Assembly: GCA_030549335.1 (NCBI GenBank)
Contig: CM060189.1
Coordinates: 53,104,917 to 53,168,916, forward strand
Reading direction: 5' to 3'
Origin: Pontederia crassipes
Taxonomy: Eukaryota; Streptophyta; Magnoliopsida; Commelinales; Pontederiaceae
Length of the DNA stretch: 64,000 bases
In this document: in pieces, positions 33,297 through 45,166 of the stretch
How the letters are laid out: each line of letters begins with the position of its first letter
Numbering within the stretch: position 1 is the first letter of the stretch
Notes under the pieces: model-generated
The model's database searches: none
What the model was told of the DNA's origin: nothing
The model's input: the letters and a program-made list of their open reading frames with translations, nothing else
Program-made: the position numbers and the translations under genes

Positions 33297-34881
33297 TTTT
33301 GCTTGTCCTCAAGCAAAACATTCAGAAATTAAGGACAAACTTCAATTAAAAGTCCACAAATGAAGTAAAGTCTAGCTGAATTTAATCTAATGAGTTTCCC
33401 ACTTTGCCAACACTTCATTCTTTCCAAAAACTCAATTTCTAGCTAGGGAATCACATAGGCTAAAGCAAATTTAAGCCATGGAAGAACTACTAGCAATAAT
33501 ATGTTTGAATTGTAGGAATTGTCAACTTTACAAAGGGTTTGAACTACAAATCTCTTCATGAACAGATTTTCAATTGTTTAAACAGGTTTAACACTTGACT
33601 TTTATTCATGAAATGCATATAAATAGGTTTAGCACCTGATTTTTATTCATGCTTTCTTTAGGAGAGATTCTTTGGGAAGTTTTGCTCTCCTAAAATTTTT
33701 TTTTTCTTTTTGCATTGAAGAGAGATTCCTTTGGAAGTTTTGCTCTCTTCCTTTTTCCTATGCATGCATATGACTTTTTACTTTTCCTTTTCTCATTTTT
33801 CTATCATGTTCATGAAGTGAGCAATAGTTCAAACTCAAGTATAGTTTAGATCTATCCAAAGAGTCAAGTTTTCCTATTTAGCATGGCAGCAAGAGCCTTG
33901 ACTCCCTTCTAGACATCTGATATTACTAATTCAATCCATAAGTATCAACTAGTGTGACCCACAAAAAGGAAAAATTTTCAGCTAAAAATTTTATTCAAAT
34001 GCATCTGAATTCATAATGCCAATTAAAGCAAGAAGGCTAATGGCCAAGTTGGCCACTTGGTATTGGAGTGCACCCACTGTCAAAATAAAGTATTCTACCC
34101 ATTTTAGAGTCAAAATGAATTCAGAATTGAGTTGGGTCCAAAAAATGATAACCGAGTGATAACTTGTGAAAACCTACAAAATCTACTAATAACCTGGTGA
34201 TAACTGATATATGAACATTAAAATCAATTGAAAATATAGTGTAAAGGTTAGAAAAGCACCAGGTTTCCTCCCCCAAGCTTATTCTCAACACTGTCCTCAG
34301 GGTTGAAATAAAGGCAAGGGAGAGGGGTGGGTGGGATTGAAATGCATTAACTTGGGCGTTTCATCCAGCATCTTTGGGTGGTCTAACCTTCATTAGTTGC
34401 AACTAATCCTACATAGAAACAAAGGATATCAGTGGAATGGTAGATTTGCAACTAATCAGATTTTTGAGTGCAAATTTCAACATTGCATTGGAAATTTCTG
34501 AAATTCACTGAAATTAGGCCATAATAGATTGGGATAACTGAAATGAATGTTAATTCAGATGATAATATGATCAATGTAGCTTAATGAGAAAAATATTATC
34601 AGTTATCATTAAGTTTTCAGTAGAAAATAAAAAATAAGGGGTATGAGTACTCCCTGAATTTGAGAGTTGTGAATTGAACCTGTTCCTCATCTCTTATTCC
34701 TGCAAAAACAGAAAGATTAGGTTGATAATGGCTTGGGTTACCTCCCAAGAAGTGCTTTTCTTTAATGTCTTTGCCTAGACATTGTTACAAGGTGAAATCA
34801 GCTAGGTGGTAGTGGCAAATCAGCTAGAGTCAGCTCCTCCTTTGCAGAATCCATGGCTGTGGGATTGTAAAGCTTTAACCT
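33297..34881. other. Non-coding 3' part of element A between pol and LTR
   Basis: About 1.6 kb with no open frame of interest. The matching place in element C (55723-57223) is similar in length and partly in sequence (GAGGACAAGCAAAAGGCTAA..CTTGGGGGAGTTTGATCA read on the coding strand). Athila elements often carry an env-like ORF here. None is seen in either copy. Confidence 0.6.
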
Positions 34882-37800
34882 CTATCCATTTACCTTAAAT
34901 ATGTCATCTTTGTCATTCAGAAGGTCCACAGCACCAAATGGATATACTTTATGAATTTTGAATAGTCCACTCCACCTTGACTTCAACTTTCCTGTAAAAA
35001 TCTTTAATCTTGAGTTGAAGAGTAATACAAGGTCTCCAACCTTGAAATCCCTTTTTAGAATCCTTCCATCATGCCATTTTTTAGTCCTTTCCTTGTAGAA
35101 TTCTGAATTATGGTAGGCATTTAGCCTAATTTCATCAAGTTCATCAATTTGGAGAAGCCTCTTTTCCCCACATGCATGCATATCATAATTGAGTGCCTTG
35201 ACTGCCCAATATGCCTTATGCTTCAACTCAATTGGCAAATGGCAGGTTTTTCCATAGACAAGCTTGTAGGGAGAAGTACCAGTTGGAGTCTTGTATGCTG
35301 TCCTATATGCCCAAAGAGCTTCATTCAACTTCAAACTCCAATCTTTTCTTGTCAAAGAAACTATTTTCTCCAATATGGCCTTTACCTCCCTATTTGACAC
35401 TTCTGCTTGGCCATTTGTTTGGGGGTGATATGAAGTGAAAACTTTGTGCCTCACTCTATATTTAATTAGGAGGTTTTCAAAACACCTTTCAATAAAGTGG
35501 CTACCCCCATCACTTATGACCACTCTAGGAATTCCAAACCTTGGAAAGATAACTTCCTTGAACATCTTGATTACTGCCCTGGAATCAGCTGCAATGGTGG
35601 AAATGGCCTCAATCCATTTGGACACATAGTCCACAGCTAGAAGAATAAACTTGTAACCACATGAACTAGGGAAAGGCCCCATGTAGTCAATTCCCCAAAC
35701 ATCAAATATTTCCACTTCTAGAATTCCTTGTTGTGGCATTTCATTCCTTCTTGAAATGGAACCAGCTCTTTGGCATTGATCACAACCCTTCACAAAGATA
35801 TGTGCATCCTTGAATAAACTTGGCCAATAAAATCCAGATTGGAGGACTTTGGCAGCAGTCTTGTGTGTGGCTCCATGACCTCCATAAGGGGATGAATGGC
35901 ATGCCTCCAAGATTTCTTGAAATTCAGATTGGGGTACACATCTTCTATACATGCCATCAGGAGATTTTCTGAATAGAAATGGATCATCCCAATAATAATC
36001 TTTCAAGTCATGAAAGAATTTCTTTCTTTGCTGATATGTGTAGTCAGGAGGGATAATTCCACATGTAAGATAATTGACCAAGTCAGCATACCAGGGAATT
36101 TGATTAATTGCCACAGCCATCAAACTATCATCAGGAAATGCATCATTGATAGGAAGTGTAGATGATTCCTGTATCCCTTCCATTCTTGATAGGTTGTCAG
36201 CTACTAGATTTTCACTTCCCCTTTTGTCCCTAATTTCAACATCAAATTCTTGAAGCAATAAGATCCACCTGATTAGCCTTGGCTTGGATTCTTTCTTGTT
36301 GATTAAGTGCCTCACAGCTTGGTGGTCTGTGAAAACAATGACCTTGGATCCCACTAGGTATGGCCTGAATTTGTCAAATGCATACACCACAGCAAGAAGT
36401 TCTTTCTCAGTAGTTGCATAATTGATTTGTGCTTCATCTAAAGTTTTGCTTGCATAGCATATGACATGGTGCTTCTTCTCCTTGGTTTGCCCCAGCACAG
36501 CTCCTACTGCCTGGTCAGAAGCATCACACATGATCTCAAAAGGGAGAGTCCAGTCAGGTGGCTGCACTACAGGGGCTGAGATGATGGCTTCCTTCAACTT
36601 CTTGAATGCCTTCATACACTCTTCATCAAATTGAAACTCAACATCCTTGGCCAGCAACTTGGTGAGGGGCCTAGTTATCATGGAGAAATCTTTAATAAAC
36701 CTCCTGTAGAAGCCTGCATGCCCCAAAAAACTCCTAATTGCCTTGACACTTGTGGGTGGTGGTAGTTTCTCAATCACTTCAATTTTTGCCTTGTCCACTT
36801 CAATGCCTTTTCTTGAGACCACATGTCCTAAGACAACTCCTTCTTGGACCATAAAGTGGCATTTCTCCCAATTGAGTATCAAATTGGATTCCCTACATCT
36901 TTGTAGCACTTTTGTTAAATTGTCTAAGCAAGCATCAAATGAGTCTCCATACACTGAAAAATCATCCATGAAGACCTCCATAATTTCTTCAATGAAGTCT
37001 GAAAATATAGACATCATACACCTTTGGAAAGTTGCAGGGGCATTGCATAAGCCAAAGGGCATTCTCCTATAGGCAAAAGTCCCATATGGACAAGTGAATG
37101 TAGTCTTGTGTTGATCTTGGGGGTGAATTGGAATTTGCATGAAACCTGAGTACCCATCAAGATAACAGAAATGGGAATGCCTAGCCAGCCTTTCCAACAT
37201 CTGATCAATGAATGGCAATGGGAAATGGTCCTTTCTTGTGGCCTTGTTTAACTTCCTGAAGTCAATGCACATCCTCCAACCTGTAATGGTTCTTGTGGAT
37301 ATCAATTCATCAGAATCTGACTTCACCACTGTAATTCCTCCCTTCTTTGGCACCACCTGCACTGGACTGACCCATTCACTATCTGAAATGGAGTATATGA
37401 TTCCTGCATTCAGCAACTTCAATACTTCTTTCTTTACCACTTCTTTCATGGTTGGGTTAAGTCTCCTTTGACATTCAATGGAGGGCTTGTAGCTGTCCTC
37501 CATAGGGATCCTATGCATGCAAATGGAGGGATTAATACCCTTGATATCTTCAATTGAGTAGCCTATCACCTCCCAATACAATTTCAACCTCTTCAGCAGC
37601 TTTTCCACCTGATCCTGAGGCAAATTAGCATTAATGATAACAGGAAAAGTTGAATTCTCCCCCAAGAATTCATACTTCAAATTGCTAGGAAGAGGCTTGA
37701 GTTCCAACTTAGAATTGGCTTGAACTGGATTGCCTTGGCATTCAGCAATGATAACCTGTTGTACCTCACCTTGAATTCCTGCATTTTCCACTGATATTGA

Positions 37801-39756
37801 AGAGTTCAGTATTGATTTATATGCCATAGCCTCTAGATCTTCCAATTCTCTCAAATGGTAAAAAATTAGACACCTTTGCAATGGATCTTCAATAGGGATT
37901 ATAGCTGAAACTTGCTCCACCACCTGATTCAATTGCCCATCTTCAAAATCATTTTCTAGAAAACTTGGCCTACTGATAACTTGGGCCAAATTGAATTCAA
38001 TCTTCTCCTCTCCAATTTGGAAGGTCAATCTCCCTTCCTTAACATTAATTACAGCCCCTGCAATGGCTAGAAAGGGCCTCCCAAGGAGAATGGGGGTGTT
38101 CACATCTTCATCCATATCCAATACAACAAAATCAACTGGAATATAGAATTTACCAACTTTGAGGGGTATGTCCTCAATAATCCCATGTGGATATTTGATG
38201 GATCTGTCTGCCAACTGAAGGGACATATTTGTTGGCTTCAAATCTCCAACTTCAAGTTTCCTACACAATGATAAGGGTATGACACTCACAGAAGCTCCCA
38301 AGTCACACATGGCTCTTTGAATTTTTCTATTGCCTATCTCACATGGAATTGAGAAGCTTCCTGGATCCTTGAGCTTTGGAGGCAACTTATTCTGAATAAT
38401 TGCAGAAGCCTCTTCAGTCAATGCTATAGTCTCATGCTCCAATACCCTTCTCTTCTTGGTTAGGATTTCCTTTAGAAACTTGGCATATGATGGCATTTCC
38501 TGGATGGCTTCAACAAAAGGAACATTTATGTATAGCTTCTTCAGGATTTCCAAGAACCTTCCATATTGCTGGTCTTGTCTTGCCTTGATTAACCTTTGAG
38601 GGAAGGGTACCTTGTCAAAAACCCTTGGATTTGCTTCAATTTGAGGGCTTGAATTCCTGATTTCCTCACTTGGTTGTTCACTTGGCTTTTCAGCAACCCT
38701 TGAGTCTGAATTGGCTTGATTATCATCCACTTTCTTCATTAGTTCCTCCACCATTTTACCACTTCTGAGCTGGATGGCCTTTGCTTGCTCCTTTGGATTT
38801 ACTTCTGGCTGTCCAGGAAAGAATAAGGGAGGTCTAGTGGATGTACTGGCCTGTTGAGCAATTTGGCTTTCCAACAATTTCTGATTTGCATTCATGGCAT
38901 CCAATCTAGAATTGATCTTCAATATCTCCTCTCCTTGGCTGTCCTGCTTCTTCAGAATCTGTTGGAGCATCTCCTTCATTTCATTTTGGAATTGTGGTGC
39001 TTGGACTTGAGGTGGTGGCTGTTGCTCAAAAGGAGGTCTTTGCACTTGAACACCTTGGGACTGATTTGGATATGGAAATGGTTGGTTTCTGGGCAAAATC
39101 CTTGGCTGCCAACTAGGATTCTGCATGGAAGCTCCTTGATAGTTGTTGCCCTTGTAAGAAAGGTATGAAGGATTCCTATTTTCTGGAGTATAAAATTCAG
39201 CAGGAGGTTTGATTCCATAATTGCCCACAGCATTGATTTGATCCACACTTTGGTCCACTTGCTGCATAATTAAGTTGCAATTCTCTGACACATGGCCTTG
39301 ATTCCCACATACACATCTTGTTTCAGAATTGGAAGTCCTATTGCCATTGGGAGTCAAGTTCAACCTCTCCAAAGTCTTGTACAGCACCTCTTCAAGTTGA
39401 GTGGACAATTGATTCACTGAATTGTCCATGGGTGGCCTTCTGGTTCTGTCATGGGTAAGGAAGTGGTGATTCTTGGCTATGTTTTCAATGAGTTGATAAG
39501 CTTCATCAATGTTTTTAGATGCAAAGATGCCTCCTGCAGCAGTATCCAATGCCACCTTGCTAGGGTAGTTCAATCCCTTATGAAAATAGTTGACTAGTTG
39601 CCACTTCTCAAAACCATGATGGGGACATGCCCTTAATAATCCTTGAAGCCTTTGCCATGCCTCACAAATATTTTCTTGGTCCAACTGATAGAACCTCACT
39701 ATTTGATCCCTGAAGTTATCAGTTTTTGAAGGAGGAAAGAATTCTGAAAGAAACAA
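34882..39756 (-). CDS. Athila-like gag-pol (gag part, protease, RT, RNase H, integrase) of element A
   Basis: 1624-aa open frame. In order: the gag core (FFPPSKTDNFRDQI) and zinc knuckle with GNQGHVSENC; protease with MCDLGASVSVIPLSLCRKLE and ILLGRPFLA; reverse transcriptase with GWRMCIDFRKLNKATRKDHF, FPFGLCNA-type MPFGLCNAPATFQRCM and catalytic VFMDDFSVYG; RNase H with MCDASDQAVGAVLGQ and [11 protein letters not shown]; integrase with a HHCC finger (CHSSPYGGHGATH...CDQCQRAG), core [29 protein letters not shown] and [14 protein letters not shown]; and a C-terminal basic DNA-binding part. Together these copy the element RNA into DNA and insert it. FMDDFSVYG and the gag type place it in the Athila branch. 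It belongs to a retroelement and is not a host gene. Confidence 0.93.
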   Translation of the reverse strand: MFLSEFFPPSKTDNFRDQIVRFYQLDQENICEAWQRLQGLLRACPHHGFEKWQLVNYFHKGLNYPSKVALDTAAGGIFASKNIDEAYQLIENIAKNHHFLTHDRTRRPPMDNSVNQLSTQLEEVLYKTLERLNLTPNGNRTSNSETRCVCGNQGHVSENCNLIMQQVDQSVDQINAVGNYGIKPPAEFYTPENRNPSYLSYKGNNYQGASMQNPSWQPRILPRNQPFPYPNQSQGVQVQRPPFEQQPPPQVQAPQFQNEMKEMLQQILKKQDSQGEEILKINSRLDAMNANQKLLESQIAQQASTSTRPPLFFPGQPEVNPKEQAKAIQLRSGKMVEELMKKVDDNQANSDSRVAEKPSEQPSEEIRNSSPQIEANPRVFDKVPFPQRLIKARQDQQYGRFLEILKKLYINVPFVEAIQEMPSYAKFLKEILTKKRRVLEHETIALTEEASAIIQNKLPPKLKDPGSFSIPCEIGNRKIQRAMCDLGASVSVIPLSLCRKLEVGDLKPTNMSLQLADRSIKYPHGIIEDIPLKVGKFYIPVDFVVLDMDEDVNTPILLGRPFLAIAGAVINVKEGRLTFQIGEEKIEFNLAQVISRPSFLENDFEDGQLNQVVEQVSAIIPIEDPLQRCLIFYHLRELEDLEAMAYKSILNSSISVENAGIQGEVQQVIIAECQGNPVQANSKLELKPLPSNLKYEFLGENSTFPVIINANLPQDQVEKLLKRLKLYWEVIGYSIEDIKGINPSICMHRIPMEDSYKPSIECQRRLNPTMKEVVKKEVLKLLNAGIIYSISDSEWVSPVQVVPKKGGITVVKSDSDELISTRTITGWRMCIDFRKLNKATRKDHFPLPFIDQMLERLARHSHFCYLDGYSGFMQIPIHPQDQHKTTFTCPYGTFAYRRMPFGLCNAPATFQRCMMSIFSDFIEEIMEVFMDDFSVYGDSFDACLDNLTKVLQRCRESNLILNWEKCHFMVQEGVVLGHVVSRKGIEVDKAKIEVIEKLPPPTSVKAIRSFLGHAGFYRRFIKDFSMITRPLTKLLAKDVEFQFDEECMKAFKKLKEAIISAPVVQPPDWTLPFEIMCDASDQAVGAVLGQTKEKKHHVICYASKTLDEAQINYATTEKELLAVVYAFDKFRPYLVGSKVIVFTDHQAVRHLINKKESKPRLIRWILLLQEFDVEIRDKRGSENLVADNLSRMEGIQESSTLPINDAFPDDSLMAVAINQIPWYADLVNYLTCGIIPPDYTYQQRKKFFHDLKDYYWDDPFLFRKSPDGMYRRCVPQSEFQEILEACHSSPYGGHGATHKTAAKVLQSGFYWPSLFKDAHIFVKGCDQCQRAGSISRRNEMPQQGILEVEIFDVWGIDYMGPFPSSCGYKFILLAVDYVSKWIEAISTIAADSRAVIKMFKEVIFPRFGIPRVVISDGGSHFIERCFENLLIKYRVRHKVFTSYHPQTNGQAEVSNREVKAILEKIVSLTRKDWSLKLNEALWAYRTAYKTPTGTSPYKLVYGKTCHLPIELKHKAYWAVKALNYDMHACGEKRLLQIDELDEIRLNAYHNSEFYKERTKKWHDGRILKRDFKVGDLVLLFNSRLKIFTGKLKSRWSGLFKIHKVYPFGAVDLLNDKDDIFKVNG

Positions 39757-41190
39757 TTGAATAATTTATTCCCAAGTAGCTACCTCTTCAGGATTCAATC
39801 CTTTAAACCATATCTTGGCCTTGTCCTTGAGTGAGAAGGGAAATAATCTCATATACACTGCATTCATGGGGATATTATTGAAGTTCACAGTGCTGCATAT
39901 CTCTTTGAAATTGTCCAAATGGCATGCTGGATCTTCAATCCCAAGTCCAGAAAACTGACTTTGCCTAATCATAGAAATCAAGGCTGGATTAACTTCTTCT
40001 GGCTGTCCAGGAAAGAATAAGGGAGGTCTAGTGGATGTACTGGCCTGTTGAGCAATTTGGCTTTCCAACAATTTCTGATTTGCATTCATGGCATCCAATC
40101 TAGAATTGATCTTCAATATCTCCTCTCCTTGGCTGTCCTGCTTCTTCAGAATCTGTTGGAGCATCTCCTTCATTTCATTTTGGAATTGTGGTGCTTGGAC
40201 TTGAGGTGGTGGCTGTTGCTCAAAAGGAGGTCTTTGCACTTGAACACCTTGGGACTGATTTGGATATGGAAATGGTTGGTTTCTGGGCAAAATCCTTGGC
40301 TGCCAACTAGGATTCTGCATGGAAGCTCCTTGATAGTTGTTGCCCTTGTAAGAAAGGTATGAAGGATTCCTATTTTCTGGAGTATAAAATTCAGCAGGAG
40401 GTTTGATTCCATAATTGCCCACAGCATTGATTTGATCCACACTTTGGTCCACTTGCTGCATAATTAAGTTGCAATTCTCTGACACATGGCCTTGATTCCC
40501 ACATACACATCTTGTTTCAGAATTGGAAGTCCTATTGCCATTGGGAGTCAAGTTCAACCTCTCCAAAGTCTTGTACAGCACCTCTTCAAGTTGAGTGGAC
40601 AATTGATTCACTGAATTGTCCATGGGTGGCCTTCTGGTTCTGTCATGGGTAAGGAAGTGGTGATTCTTGGCTATGTTTTCAATGAGTTGATAAGCTTCAT
40701 CAATGTTTTTAGATGCAAAGATGCCTCCTGCAGCAGTATCCAATGCCACCTTGCTAGGGTAGTTCAATCCCTTATGAAAATAGTTGACTAGTTGCCACTT
40801 CTCAAAACCATGATGGGGACATGCCCTTAATAATCCTTGAAGCCTTTGCCATGCCTCACAAATATTTTCTTGGTCCAACTGATAGAACCTCACTATTTGA
40901 TCCCTGAAGTTATCAGTTTTTGAAGGAGGAAAGAATTCTGAAAGAAACAATTGAACAATTTATTCCCAAGTAGCTACCTCTTCAGGATTCAATCCTTTAA
41001 ACCATATCTTGGCCTTGTCCTTGAGTGAGAAGGGAAATAATCTCATATACACTGCATTCATGGGGATATTATTGAAGTTCACAGTGCTGCATATCTCTTT
41101 GAAATTGTCCAAATGGCATGCTGGATCTTCAATCCCAAGTCCAGAAAACTGACTTTGCCTAATCATAGAAATCAAGGCTGGATTAACTTC
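38800..41190. repeat. About 1.2-kb direct tandem duplication in the gag part of element A
   Basis: Two adjacent, nearly identical copies with a period of 1194 bp. They share a few bases of identity at the joint, a common sign of replication slippage or unequal exchange. The near-identity makes it very recent. Confidence 0.9.
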
Positions 41191-41478
41191 AAAATTTGCT
41201 ACAGGTGCTAAGGCTCCTCCCCCTTGTTGATTCCTTGCATTGCTTGGTGAATAACAGTCCCTAAGAGTTCTAGGAGCTGCCATATTTGGATTCTTAACTC
41301 TTTCAAATTCGGGGTTGTATGCCTCTTCCTCTTCTTCTTCAAATATCCTTCTCCTTGCCTCAAGCCTTTGCAATCTCCTTCTTCTTAAAAATCTTCTTTC
41401 AGGTTCAGGATCTGATTGGTAATGTTCCTCTTGATGGTCCAAGTCCTGCATAAAGAGATTCAGAAGTATCAAATTCAA
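40960..41478 (-). pseudogene. N-terminal gag region of element A
   Basis: 172-aa open stretch with the linker NMAAPRTLRDCYSPSNARNQ and the gag start NPALISMIRQSQFSGLG, then MRLFPFSLKDKAKIW. It matches the same part of element F. Upstream it borders the leader and primer site. Part of a retroelement. Confidence 0.82.
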
Positions 41479-41638
41479 GAAAGAAATGAAAACTAGACAA
41501 AAGTGAAAAGTAAGAAATGATAACTTGCAAAAACTGAAAATTGGCCTAACAAATAAACTAAAAACTAATCTAAAACTAATCTAAACTATCTAAGTTAGCC
41601 TAATTAACTTCAAATCCCCGGCAACGATGCCAAAAACT

Positions 41639-44600
41639 TGGTAGTGATATTTGGGTTTTCTAGTGATAACTTGCTGAAATTAAAGAAAATGTCAATTTTT
41701 CATTTTTTTTTTGGTCTCCCAACTCACTAGCTGCAAGTGCACAGGTAAGTTGTAGTAGACTCAGGTTGTCGTATCCACAAGAATTTGAAGTCTAAGGCAC
41801 CCTAAAACAATCTAAATTAGTTCTACTTTAATGGCTAAAAACAGATTTTCAAAGGGAAGTGAAAACAGATTTTTATATGGAAAGTGAAATGATAACAGAT
41901 TTTTGGGTTTTGGAAATTTATCAAAACTGAATTATAAATGCTAGAATGAAGTCTAAAAAGGTTTAACTATCTATGAGTAAGGTTCTTCTAGGATTTGGGG
42001 TTCATCTAAATTAATTAAGGATGGAATGGAACAAGTTATCACTAAATGTCCAACTTTTGATTCAACTTGAAAATGGCTGTCCCCACAGCTCAATTGGCCT
42101 CTAACTAAGCAATATATGATTATATAATTGTTAGCTAGGTTGAATCAAAAGAGGGTCCTCACTGAAAATCAAGTTATCATTGGGCTCAAAAGAAAGATTC
42201 AATGCTGATTTTTTGCAATCCAAGGAAGTTTGGAATGATAACTTGCATTTGCAATCATAAAAAGATGGAATCATTCCAATCAACCAAACCAGGATAAAAT
42301 ATACTCAATAATGGTGCTTGTGTTCCATGATTCATTTCTGAATTCAAGGGAGATTCAAAGTCAACCTCTCGGTTGCAAAATAAATTGGAATCCACACAAA
42401 CACACTCAATTGGAAATGCAAAACATATGGCCACATGAGTTCATAATTCCCATTGCTCCTTGGCCCATCTCTAGATCTCAAAGAAGCCCTTAAGACTACC
42501 TCTCAGTAGTGGATTAATATGAGGGTTGACAATGGAAATCAGAAGTTAATTAAATGAGAAAATAGAAATCAGCATTTTTGAAAAAATCAGCAATGTGGAT
42601 TGATGGAATTCAAGTTTGCCAAATGCCCCTTGACCCATCTCTAGACTGCAAGGGATTCCTAGAGTACACCTCTCAGTGATTTGAATAAAATAGGGATTAA
42701 CAATTGGTAATCAGATTCCAAGCAATCAGAAAATAGAATTAGAATCAAACTAAGAAATCAGATTTTGGAAAAATCAGATTTGAATTCTGAATTGTCAATG
42801 ATCTTGATTCATTTCTGAATAAGATCAGGGCATATATTAGCCTCTCAACTATTCAATTAATCCAATCCTTGATGACAATCAGATCCAAAGCCCAGGAAAT
42901 TAAATTTCAGGAATTTTAGGAAACCAGAAATCAGCAACTCATTCAAAACAGGAAAAACCAAATCAGATTTGAATCATAGGAATGTCAAAGCTTCTCAATT
43001 CATTTCTGAACAAGATTGGAATAGATGTTAACCTCTCAGTTGTTCAATTAATTCAATCCCCAATGACAATCAGATTCAAACAACCCAAGAAAATCAGAAT
43101 TCAGATTTCAGAAAAATCAGATTTCAGAAAGTAGAAATCAGAATTCTAATTGGGTTTGTATCTAGAACTTGGCATTGATTCTTGATTCATTTCTGAATAA
43201 GGGTTAGACCAAATGATAACTTCTCAGTTATAAATACAAATAGGGTCTTCAAATGACAAGATCAGATTTCAGAAATGTAAAACCAGAAAAATCAGATTTC
43301 TGATTTCTGTTCAGGAATTAATGGAAAATCTAGTTTGAGTCAAATGATTGCCCAAACAATCTTGATTCATTTCTGAACAAGATAGAGACAATACCAACAT
43401 TCCAAAGACTCAATTAATTAGGTTAGAAATGAAGAACAGATTCAGAAAAAATAGGAAATCAGATTTTCAGGAAACCAAATTCAGAAATCAGATTTGCAAC
43501 TAAATGGAATCCAGAAATCTGACTTTATCTCTTAATGCATTCTGAAGGGTGATTAGATCAAATAACACATCTCAATCATGGTTTACAATGGATCTAATGA
43601 TAACATGAATCAGTGCAGAAAAGTTCTAAAATCTGAAAACCAGAATTGATTTCAGTGCAGGATTACAAATCAATCCATATCCATCCAAAACTAATCTAAA
43701 CTACTACCCTATCCTAGAAGAAATGGATTTTAGCTCCTCATAATTACAAGATGTGACATCAAATGGGATAAGAAATAGATACAATTCATGGTTCCTTCAA
43801 GCTCTCGGCAGTAGATCCCAAAATCCAGCAGCAACAACCTCCTTCTTTTGCTCAAACCCTTGAATGACCAGCCTCCCTTCTCCTCCAGAAAAATCCAGCT
43901 TATATATCACTCCTTTCCACCCTTTGATCAGCATCTAGATGTTCTAATCCTCCTGATTAAGCCACCTGTCCATCTGCAGAAATTCCAGCAGTGACAGCTT
44001 CCCTTTTGTGCAAGAAAAAGTAGTGGTTCCCCCTACTTTTTTCACATTTTTGGCCACATTTCTCCCTGCTACAAATCCCCAAACAGCAAGCATCAAAGCC
44101 CTTGAATGATGTTTTGACAAATAAGGATTAGGATAATGATAGTTGCTAGCTCAGATATCAAATGGTATTAGGTGTTGTGCAGGAATGAAAACTTGTATCA
44201 AAATTATTGAATTAAGGGGCCCGGAATGATAACTTGTCACAAATCATGGAAATTATCCAAATGCAAGTGATTCAAAGCATTTCAGGCATCAAATTGATTA
44301 GAGTGACAAGTGAGTGAGGTCAGAAATCAAATATGAATGAGATTCCTAAAAGTGATAACTTGAGTGCCCCAAAAACGATAACTTATATGACTTAAAAATG
44401 ATAACTTGTCATAACTTGAGTTTTGATTATCCAAATGTGATGAAATTTGACCAGCAATGAGTTAGAACAATAATAAGATGATTGCTTAAGGTCCTTGTGC
44501 AGAATTAATGGTTTTGCATGTCGAAATGACAGAATTGCCCTTTAACGATAACTTGGCACTTGAAAAATGATAACTTGTTCAAATGGACTTAAAACTTTGC

Positions 44601-44948
44601 ACAAGTTGAGATGTGACTATCCAAATATGATTTATACATGATAATTATGGATTTAGGGCAAGAAAACCATTGAAAATAAGTTCATTCAAAATAATGATAA
44701 CTTAACACTTAGGAATGATAACTTGTCCTCAAAATGATAACTTGGCATAGAATTTAAATATTAATGGATTTTGGCATTTCAGAACCTCTATGCACATGAA
44801 ATTAAGTATGAAATGAGGAATATCAACTAGTTATCACAATGTTTGCATTCCAAGTATAATTGGCCCAAAAATAGGTAAAAGTGGGACTCCATATGTATGA
44901 ATTTGATCTAAAATGGGTTAGAATCATATAGTGATCAGCAAGTGATCA
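41639..44948 (-). repeat. 5' LTR of element A
   Basis: Near-identical to 29973-33277 along its whole length, including the module array and the TGATAACTTG motifs. The right edge ...AGTGATCA meets target duplication CATCA. The left edge TGGTAGTG is next to the primer site. Confidence 0.93.
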
Positions 44949-45166
44949 CATCACTAATTTAGTTTAGTTTTAGTATTTTATTTTTTGTTATTTTAATTTC
45001 TACAACTCGATCTTTTATGCAAATCATGTTGTCTCTTATTACTCTCTAAAATTATGTTAGTTCAGTAAGTTAATTTCTCGTGGGTTCGACACTCTACTCA
45101 TTACACTTTATTACTTGAGCGACTAGTGCACTTGCTAGCATTTAATTGTTACCAATTCTCGCATCA

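Larger units (their letters stand above)
29973..44948 (-). mobile_element. Element A: young Athila-like Ty3/gypsy element, nearly whole
   Basis: Complete structure on the minus strand: 5' LTR 41639-44948, primer site 41616-41636 (tRNA-Asp type), gag from 41478, protease-RT-RNase H-integrase to 34882, a 1.6-kb non-coding 3' part, a purine tract (33278-33296, GGGGGAGTT against the LTR) and 3' LTR 29973-33277. Exact target duplication CATCA at 29968-29972 and 44949-44953. The LTRs are almost identical by eye, so insertion is recent. The gag part contains a direct duplication. It looks nearly whole, with few breaks. No env-like ORF is seen. Confidence 0.93.
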
